This document shows, in pieces, positions 1 through 3,520 of a stretch of 6,273 nt of DNA. Where the stretch lies: positions 1-6,273 of the forward strand of contig DADA01000008.1 of assembly GCA_002494895.1 (NCBI GenBank), written 5' to 3'. The notes under the pieces were generated by a model. The model had not been told where the DNA came from. It was given only the letters and a program-made list of their open reading frames with translations, and made no database searches. The position numbers and the translations under genes were made by a program. The stretch is from Nitrososphaera sp. UBA210. GTDB lineage: Archaea; Thermoproteota; Nitrososphaeria; Nitrososphaerales; Nitrososphaeraceae. The first letter of the stretch is position 1; every line of letters starts with the position of its first letter.

Positions 1-368
1 CTGTCGACGTGGAAGAACCGCACGGTGTTGAACAGACCCTCCATCAGCTTGATGTCGAGCAGCGCCTGAAGCAGCTTCCTCTTTCGGACTCGGTATCTTC
101 CGCACACGTGGTTCACCAGCAGTCTGCTGTCCGTGAAGACGTAGACTATGTTACGGCAGTATTTGGCGGAAATCTCCAGAGCCTTCACCGCTGAAAGGTA
201 TTTCGCGTGGTTCGGAGTCGTGAAGCCCACGAACTCCTGAAACTCCTCCAGCGTCCTGCCGTACGAGTCCTTGACCACGACAGCGATTGCCGAACCTTTT
301 TCTTTTTTCTGCGAAGCCCCGATGTTGACGTAGAGCTTCCTGATGTCCTTCCCTGTGAAGTCCTGCAT
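1..368 (-). CDS. RNase HI-fold protein with degenerate active site (C-terminus beyond window)
   Basis: The visible 122 residues follow the RNase HI / RVT_3 fold in order. Strand 1 is LYVNIGAS (12-19), followed by GSAIAVVVKD (25-34), the NHAKYLSAVKALE helix (53-65), VYVFTDSRLLVNHV (75-88), and FFHVD (118-122), where the family has its F-x-H-V segment before the last catalytic Asp. In active enzymes the first strand carries Asp in YxDGA, the helix carries Glu in NxAEYxA, and the next strand carries Asp in TDS. Here these positions are N15, K56 and D80, so two of three visible metal ligands are lost. The family cleaves RNA in RNA-DNA hybrids. This copy is inferred to bind nucleic acid without normal cleavage, or to be decaying, although no stop interrupts it. 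ATG at 368 follows AGGAGG by 8 bases. The stop of the upstream gene abuts this start, so the two are probably cotranscribed. The fold is fairly sure; the role is unknown. Confidence 0.78.
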   Translation of the reverse strand, partial: MQDFTGKDIRKLYVNIGASQKKEKGSAIAVVVKDSYGRTLEEFQEFVGFTTPNHAKYLSAVKALEISAKYCRNIVYVFTDSRLLVNHVCGRYRVRKRKLLQALLDIKLMEGLFNTVRFFHVD

Positions 369-578
369 TCACAGTCCCTCCTTTTCCTTCGGCTCGGACT
401 TCCACAGGACTATTCTGTAATTTCCTTTGTCGGTCTGCACGCTACCCGTGAACACAGGAGCCTTCGCGTTCTGCGACTTGTTTTCCCACAGGGCGACCTT
501 GCCCATGTTCTTAGTCGCCTTCGGGTCTTTCTCCTCGCTCGTGAGAAATCCCTTGTAAACCGGGTTTTCGCCTTTCAT
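369..578 (-). CDS. Small 69-residue hypothetical protein with paired LW motifs
   Basis: This is a lysine- and glutamate-rich 69-residue protein with no membrane segment or signal peptide. It has two similar aromatic motifs, VALWENKS (28-35) and RIVLWKSE (55-62), separated by APVFTGSV (40-47) and a YR pair. This alternation suggests a small beta-barrel or sheet. The layout (GKVALWEN, P-x-FTGSV, YRIVLWK) resembles small DUF736-like proteins found on plasmids and phages, but this is recalled similarity, not a search. The frame stays open upstream to about 863, but the start is set at ATG 578. That ATG follows AGGAGGTG by 7 bases and overlaps the stop of the zinc-ribbon gene as ATGA. The open stretch upstream is then a shadow. 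Its own stop TGA touches the ATG of the RNase HI-like gene. Function unknown. Confidence 0.75.
   Translation of the reverse strand: MKGENPVYKGFLTSEEKDPKATKNMGKVALWENKSQNAKAPVFTGSVQTDKGNYRIVLWKSEPKEKEGL
377..382 (-). promoter_or_regulatory. Shine-Dalgarno site of the RNase HI-like gene
   Basis: AGGAGG on the minus strand lies 8 bases before the ATG at 368. It sits inside the last codons of the preceding 69-residue gene, which supports translational coupling and fixes the start. Confidence 0.7.
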
Positions 579-700
579 ACCAATACACCTCCTGCTGAAC
601 AGCATTCCCTTTCGTCGAAGCACCAGCGGCACTCCCCGCCGAACTTCAGCGACTGCGGATATTCGAACCCGCACCTTGAGCACCTGAATCCATTCTCCAT
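575..700 (-). CDS. Mini zinc-ribbon protein, 41 residues
   Basis: The 41-residue product has two CxxC knuckles, C7-S-R-C10 and C24-R-W-C27, spaced by 13 residues. This is the classic four-cysteine zinc-ribbon arrangement, and two more cysteines follow at C33-C34. Zinc ribbons of this size bind nucleic acid or protein partners; the partner here is unknown. ATG at 700 follows AGGAGGT by 7 bases. The stop overlaps the start of the next gene as ATGA, so the two are translationally coupled. The gene overlaps, out of frame, a longer open frame that runs into the 69-residue gene. The Cys pattern and SD favour this reading. It is the first clearly supported gene of the leftward operon. Confidence 0.72.
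   Translation of the reverse strand: MENGFRCSRCGFEYPQSLKFGGECRWCFDERECCSAGGVLV
586..593 (-). promoter_or_regulatory. Shine-Dalgarno site of the 69-residue gene
   Basis: AGGAGGTG on the minus strand lies 7 bases before ATG 578. It is a near-perfect anti-SD match and decides the start over the much longer open frame. Confidence 0.75.
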
Positions 701-705
701 TTTCA

Positions 706-990
706 CTACCTCCTTTTTTCAGGAACACGAACCGCTTCCAATGCGACCATGTTCCAGATTGGGTTATCAGGGAGGCGAGCCATCTCGATTTCGCGTGGTC
801 CCGGAGCCGCGCGTGGACTACCGAAATAGAGAATGAGCGAGCCGACGTCAATAATTCCAACACATTGAAGAATGGCCCCAGAGGGATCCGTGATTAAAAT
901 GTCTGGTTTGTCGGACCCGAAAATTCGTATCGGTTCGCATTTGGCCCGAACCCAACAAGAAAGGAGGGAGCCACGTTCGGTTCTACTTTT
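706..990 (-). pseudogene. Possible coding frame without a start, perhaps a frameshifted gene
   Basis: This minus-strand frame is open for 94 codons, ends in TAG inside the SD of the zinc-ribbon gene, and reads like protein (for example DILITDPSGAILQCVG). It has no ATG, GTG or TTG until ATG 783, which would leave a 25-residue peptide starting MARLPDNPIW. A second protein-like minus frame, containing FLVGFGPNANRYEFSG, enters from about 1056 and stops at 894. The two frames would join if one T were added to the TTTT run at 895-898. The whole would then be roughly 110 residues, but still with no clear start. It may be a gene broken by a one-base deletion or a sequencing error, or chance open frames in GC-rich DNA. 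A plus-strand ORF competes for the same DNA. No family recognised. Confidence 0.3.
708..714 (-). promoter_or_regulatory. Shine-Dalgarno site of the zinc-ribbon gene
   Basis: AGGAGGT on the minus strand lies 7 bases before ATG 700. It overlaps the stop codon (AGG AGG TAG) of the ambiguous upstream frame. Confidence 0.7.
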
Positions 991-1036
991 TCAAAACCGC
1001 CTGAGTACCACGAAAACAGAATTCTTAAATAAATAG
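872..1036 (+). CDS. Possible 54-residue ORF, doubtful
   Basis: An ATG-to-TAG frame of 54 codons gives a hydrophilic, Arg-rich product starting MAPEGSVIKM. There is no Shine-Dalgarno and no TATA box at leaderless distance. It lies antisense to the equally plausible minus-strand frames at 706-1056, and at most one of these can be real. It is listed because nothing else explains this strand. No family recognised. Confidence 0.15.
   Translation: MAPEGSVIKMSGLSDPKIRIGSHLARTQQERREPRSVLLFQNRLSTTKTEFLNK
1024..1035 (-). promoter_or_regulatory. Candidate TATA box for the leftward operon
   Basis: The minus strand reads TATTTATTTAAG, an A/T island in GC-rich surroundings that fits a thaumarchaeal TATA element. 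It would place transcription start near 1005, upstream of the ambiguous 706-990 frame and the SD-led genes. The same island reads AT-rich on the plus strand, so direction is uncertain. Confidence 0.35.
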
Positions 1037-1080
1037 ATGCTAGTAGTCAATTGGAGCGCAGCCCCGTAGTCACGCGCTCG

Positions 1081-1092
1081 TTTTTTATATTA
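1081..1092 (+). promoter_or_regulatory. TATA box of the PEFG-CTERM gene
   Basis: TTTTTTATATTA is centred about 32 bases before the TTG start at 1118. Archaeal transcription starts about 25 bases below the TATA centre, giving a leader of only a few bases. No Shine-Dalgarno is present, which agrees with near-leaderless translation. Confidence 0.6.
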
Positions 1093-1117
1093 CTTTGGGC
1101 TTTAGGTGTGTGCTTAG

Positions 1118-2284
1118 TTGAATGTCCCTCAAGTCTTGGCACTTCATTTCATATGCTTGCTAGTTCTAATTCCGGTAAAGTCCTACGCGCAGAGCGAACC
1201 GCTCACCTCACCTGTTGATGTCTATGAGTTAGACTATAACGGAAGGAAATTCACAATCCCATACGTAATTTCAAGCGGCGAACTGGAAAGAATCGAGTTA
1301 CGTAATGGCTCACTCGCGATCACCGTGGATACCCGGACGGAAAGCGGATCGGCAGAATTTTCCATGCCGTACGAACTGTTCAAGCTGTTCTGGAAGCATA
1401 TAGCCGGCAGCGAAGATGCTTTGGAGGGGCTGGTCGTAATGGCTGATAATAATTCCGTCCATCATGAATTAACGCTCATGGGCGCGAGGAACACAATAGG
1501 CTTCGAACTGCCTGCGGGCTCGCGAACAATCGAGATAAGCTCCGTGATACTGCCAGCCAAGCGGCCCGAAATGACCCTGCATTCATCCAGTCTGTGGGTT
1601 TCTCCCGGGGAGGAATTGAAGATAAGCGGGACTCTGTCGAACCTTGATAATGTCGCAGACATCAGCATCGATCTTAAAGTGCGGGATGCGCAGGGAAGAT
1701 TCATTTTTAGTGACAACAACACAAGGACCGATGTCAACGGTGATTTCGTGGCTTCTGTAATGATTCCTGAGGATTCAACCGGTGGGCTCTTCACTATTTC
1801 GGCAATACCATCTTTGCAAAATGTGCCGCGCTTGGAAGGAAGGGATGCGTTCTACGTAAAGGCAGAACCAAGCCTGTACTCCATTAGATCAGACGGTGTC
1901 GAGGAGGCGTACCAAGTCTCGTCGACTTCAGCATTCTATGAGCCCTATTTTCTAAGGAACGCCAAGATTCTGGGCCTCTTGGTATCGGGCGCGAGCGGGA
2001 CGGGTGGAATGGCATCGATCGTTTTCAGACATTCCCTTCTGGGAGGTGATCTCAAGATGCTGGACGGAGCGCCCGCAACCTCGTCGTTGCGATCTAATTC
2101 GACCCACTCTATGGTGGATATCGAGTATCGTCACGATAGTTCCATCCAACACTTCGACGTAGCAGGAACGACGGCGATCCCCGAGTTTGGCGCCCATACA
2201 CTCATTGCGCTTACAGCCATAATGGCTATCGTCTTGGTTCTAATGCGTGTCCGGATAACCAAAGGAAGACGCCGCATGATCTAA
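1118..2284 (+). CDS. PEFG-CTERM surface protein
   Basis: A 388-residue secreted protein. Residues 1-24 form a hydrophobic signal peptide with a likely cut at SYA-Q (24/25). Residues 33-145 are a beta-rich domain (NGRKFTIPYVISSGELERIE) of the type common in thaumarchaeal sorted proteins. About 150-245 is an Ig-like segment with the VSPGEELKISG entry strand and a DVNGDF turn. About 270-350 is the membrane-proximal module (SGASGTGGMASIVF, LLGGDLKMLDG, VDIEYRH). The tail is IPEFG at 354-358, a helix at about 360-376, then a basic end (KGRRR). This tripartite tail is the archaeosortase-type recognition signal known from Thaumarchaeota, so the protein is probably anchored to the envelope. The ligand is unknown. 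An in-frame stop at 1115 leaves TTG 1118 as the only start that keeps the whole signal peptide; an ATG at 1122 is out of frame. Four N-x-S/T sequons suggest glycosylation. Confidence 0.9.
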   Translation: MNVPQVLALHFICLLVLIPVKSYAQSEPLTSPVDVYELDYNGRKFTIPYVISSGELERIELRNGSLAITVDTRTESGSAEFSMPYELFKLFWKHIAGSEDALEGLVVMADNNSVHHELTLMGARNTIGFELPAGSRTIEISSVILPAKRPEMTLHSSSLWVSPGEELKISGTLSNLDNVADISIDLKVRDAQGRFIFSDNNTRTDVNGDFVASVMIPEDSTGGLFTISAIPSLQNVPRLEGRDAFYVKAEPSLYSIRSDGVEEAYQVSSTSAFYEPYFLRNAKILGLLVSGASGTGGMASIVFRHSLLGGDLKMLDGAPATSSLRSNSTHSMVDIEYRHDSSIQHFDVAGTTAIPEFGAHTLIALTAIMAIVLVLMRVRITKGRRRMI

Positions 2285-2483
2285 TAATTATGATGTATCG
2301 GGTTCGGAGGGTTCCGCAGTTCTTTCACTCCAATTCAAGACCCGGTGAAGCGGATTGCGGCTGACCCGGACCGATAGCCAGCGCTGCCACTGTTTGTCGG
2401 CTACCTTGCATATCGTCCTCTAACGCGATCTATGCATATTGCAGGGGCGTCTATTGCTAGTCCACGAAGTCCGGCCATGATAG
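2285..2483. other. Intergenic stretch without a recognisable feature
   Basis: No open frame of protein-like composition, tRNA fold or strong repeat was seen here. A 28-codon minus-strand ATG frame exists but lacks an SD or TATA box. The stretch separates the PEFG-CTERM gene from the coding remnant beginning at 2484. Confidence 0.5.
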
Positions 2484-2720
2484 AGTGGCGGCCTCGGACC
2501 GCAGGAAGTCGCAGAAAAGATCGTTGAAGTTCTGGTAGACCGCGCCGCTGTCGAAGAGGCGTCGAGGCAGTATGCGGAAGTCATCATGCTCGGAGGCGAA
2601 CCCGTTACATCGCCAGACTCAATCTTCGAAAAAATAGCTGGCAGGAACGCGACCCCTGAAGAGTCAACGCAGATGATGCGAAGAATTAACGGCCTGCTTC
2701 AGAGGCGAAGGAAAGAATGA
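2484..2720 (+). pseudogene. Orphan C-terminal coding fragment
   Basis: The frame is open for 78 codons and ends in TGA. Its composition is convincingly protein-like and helical: GPQEVAEKIVEVLVDRAAVE, then a MLGGEPVTS turn, then an amphipathic end with RRINGLLQRRRKE. Two in-frame stops stand just before it (TGA TAG, 2478-2483). There is no ATG, GTG or TTG until ATG 2586, which would discard the first 34 residues. This pattern suggests the 3' end of a gene whose front has been deleted or frameshifted. The A-x-x-I-x-x-x-L-x-D helix spacing recalls the last helix of GT-B glycosyltransferases, but this is weak and no family is claimed. A short 44-residue product from ATG 2586 is possible. Confidence 0.45.
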
Positions 2721-2743
2721 GCGAGCCCCACAGAGGATGAGGA

Positions 2744-2830
2744 ATGGCATTTGCGAAAGAAGTTCTCGTTGAGCAGTCTGGCACCTTGGTGTTAAAGAAA
2801 AGAGAATTCGGCAGTCTAATTTCGCATTAA
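2744..2830 (+). CDS. Possible 28-residue micro-ORF
   Basis: ATG-to-TAA frame starting MAFAKEVLVEQSG with a charged middle (LKKREFG). A weak purine-rich GATGAGGA lies next to the start. It ends 21 bases before the TATA box of the next gene. It could be a micropeptide, part of the decayed gene just upstream in another frame, or chance. Confidence 0.2.
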   Translation: MAFAKEVLVEQSGTLVLKKREFGSLISH

Positions 2831-2851
2831 GGCACCTGACAGCCTCAAACG

Positions 2852-2859
2852 TTTTAAAA
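2852..2859 (+). promoter_or_regulatory. TATA box of the 99-residue gene
   Basis: TTTTAAAA is centred about 24 bases before the GTG at 2880. This is the archaeal spacing for an mRNA beginning at or next to the start codon, so the transcript is probably leaderless; no SD is present. Confidence 0.65.
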
Positions 2860-2879
2860 CTCCCCGTTGAGCCATTCAT

Positions 2880-3179
2880 GTGCCGCTGAGCGCTTTTGAA
2901 AAACTCACTCTGCAAAAAGAGATAGACAGCGTTCTGGAGGATATTCCTTCTCTGATCCAAAGAGCAAGAGCAGGAACCCTGAAGGCAGCGGAAGTTCAAA
3001 ACGAAACAGACTTCATGCTCGGCTACACTGTGGCGAATTTGCTTACGATGTCAGCAGTTGCGATATCCGATCCTACCAATGAGGAAGCTCACACCGAGGC
3101 CAAACTGATGATTTATGGACGAGCCAGAGAGATCAGAAGTGCGATTAACAACTACATAGAGAAGAGCGCAAGAATATAG
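2880..3179 (+). CDS. 99-residue helical protein of unknown function
   Basis: GTG-initiated, 99 residues, predicted almost wholly alpha-helical, with no membrane segment and no cysteine, so it is likely a small cytoplasmic protein. Helices appear at about 4-30 (FEKLTLQKEIDSVLEDIPSL), 33-65 (with METDF-like acidic start and LGYTVANLL), and 72-97 (EEAHTEAKLM through AINNYIEKS). Hydrophobic spacing suggests a helical bundle or dimer. An in-frame TGA at 2868 excludes an upstream start. The ATG at 2878 overlaps the GTG but is out of frame and stops after three codons. The well-placed TATA box supports GTG 2880 at the 5' end of a leaderless mRNA. It is convergent with the minus-strand genes to its right. 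No family recognised; it may be a lineage-specific protein. Confidence 0.8.
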   Translation: MPLSAFEKLTLQKEIDSVLEDIPSLIQRARAGTLKAAEVQNETDFMLGYTVANLLTMSAVAISDPTNEEAHTEAKLMIYGRAREIRSAINNYIEKSARI

Positions 3180-3347
3180 GATTCAATCATTATCGCGAGG
3201 TTTCATTTGAAGAAATTATCAGTGGGAAAAATTCTATGAGCGGGCCTTGACCTGCAACGCGAAACGACTAATGCCATGCACACCATAGTGGAGCGACAAT
3301 ATCCTTTGAGCCTTCAGCCTTTCGATTTACAGAAGGTGCGCCTCCGC

Positions 3348-3493
3348 TTATCTAATCTTCCAGGCCTTGCGCATTGACACGCCCGCAATAGCCACGCCGG
3401 TCAGTACGAATGCCAGAATCAGCGCAGAAGCTGGACCAACACGACAGCTATGGCTCCAGGATCGCTTACCATCCCTACGATAATCTTGTCCAC
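3348..3493 (-). pseudogene. Frameshifted small single-helix membrane protein ORF
   Basis: GTG at 3493 opens a 24-codon frame (VDKIIVGMVSDPGAIAVVLV and four more residues) ending in TGA at 3419. From about 3450 the frame one base back continues the hydrophobic run (VGPASALILAFVLTGVAIAG) and ends in a basic tail, SMRKAWKIR, with TAA at 3348. Joined near GTGTTGGTCC, the two give about 48 residues: short head, one long membrane helix, positive tail. The total of 146 bases fits a 147-base gene that lost one base. It starts 28 bases after the stop of the 815-residue surface gene with an SD between, so it probably belonged to that operon. The tail also resembles the helix-plus-basic end of sorted surface proteins, without a PEF motif. 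A sequencing or assembly error, a real mutation or recoding could each explain it. Confidence 0.45.
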
Positions 3494-3502
3494 CGAAATA
3501 CT

Positions 3503-3509
3503 ACCTCCC
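3503..3509 (-). promoter_or_regulatory. Shine-Dalgarno site of the small membrane ORF
   Basis: GGGAGGT on the minus strand lies 9 bases before GTG 3493 and just below the stop of the large surface-protein gene. A 7-codon ATG frame overlaps that stop as ATGA and ends in this SD, an arrangement suited to reinitiation. Confidence 0.45.
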
Positions 3510-3520
3510 ACCTGTCCCTT

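Noticed and set aside
151..405. 84-residue minus-strand frame across the RNase HI-like gene
   Set aside because: It is out of frame with the RNase H motifs and lacks an SD of its own.
655..675. tRNA-like T-arm (GGTTCGAA) on the minus strand
   Set aside because: Flanking bases do not give a proper 5-base T-stem or an acceptor or anticodon arm; it lies inside the zinc-ribbon codons.
207..836. 209-residue plus-strand open frame
   Set aside because: It lies antisense to the three SD-led minus-strand genes, has no SD or TATA at its start, and its Phe/Leu/Arg/His-rich composition is that of a shadow frame.
369..863. 164-residue version of the small minus-strand gene starting at TTG 863
   Set aside because: The strong SD before ATG 578 and the overlapping zinc-ribbon gene show that only the last 69 codons are the gene; the upstream part is low-complexity Arg/Val-rich shadow.
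2664..2999. 111-residue minus-strand frame
   Set aside because: It runs antisense to the coding remnant and to the start of the 99-residue gene, including its promoter, and has no initiation signal.
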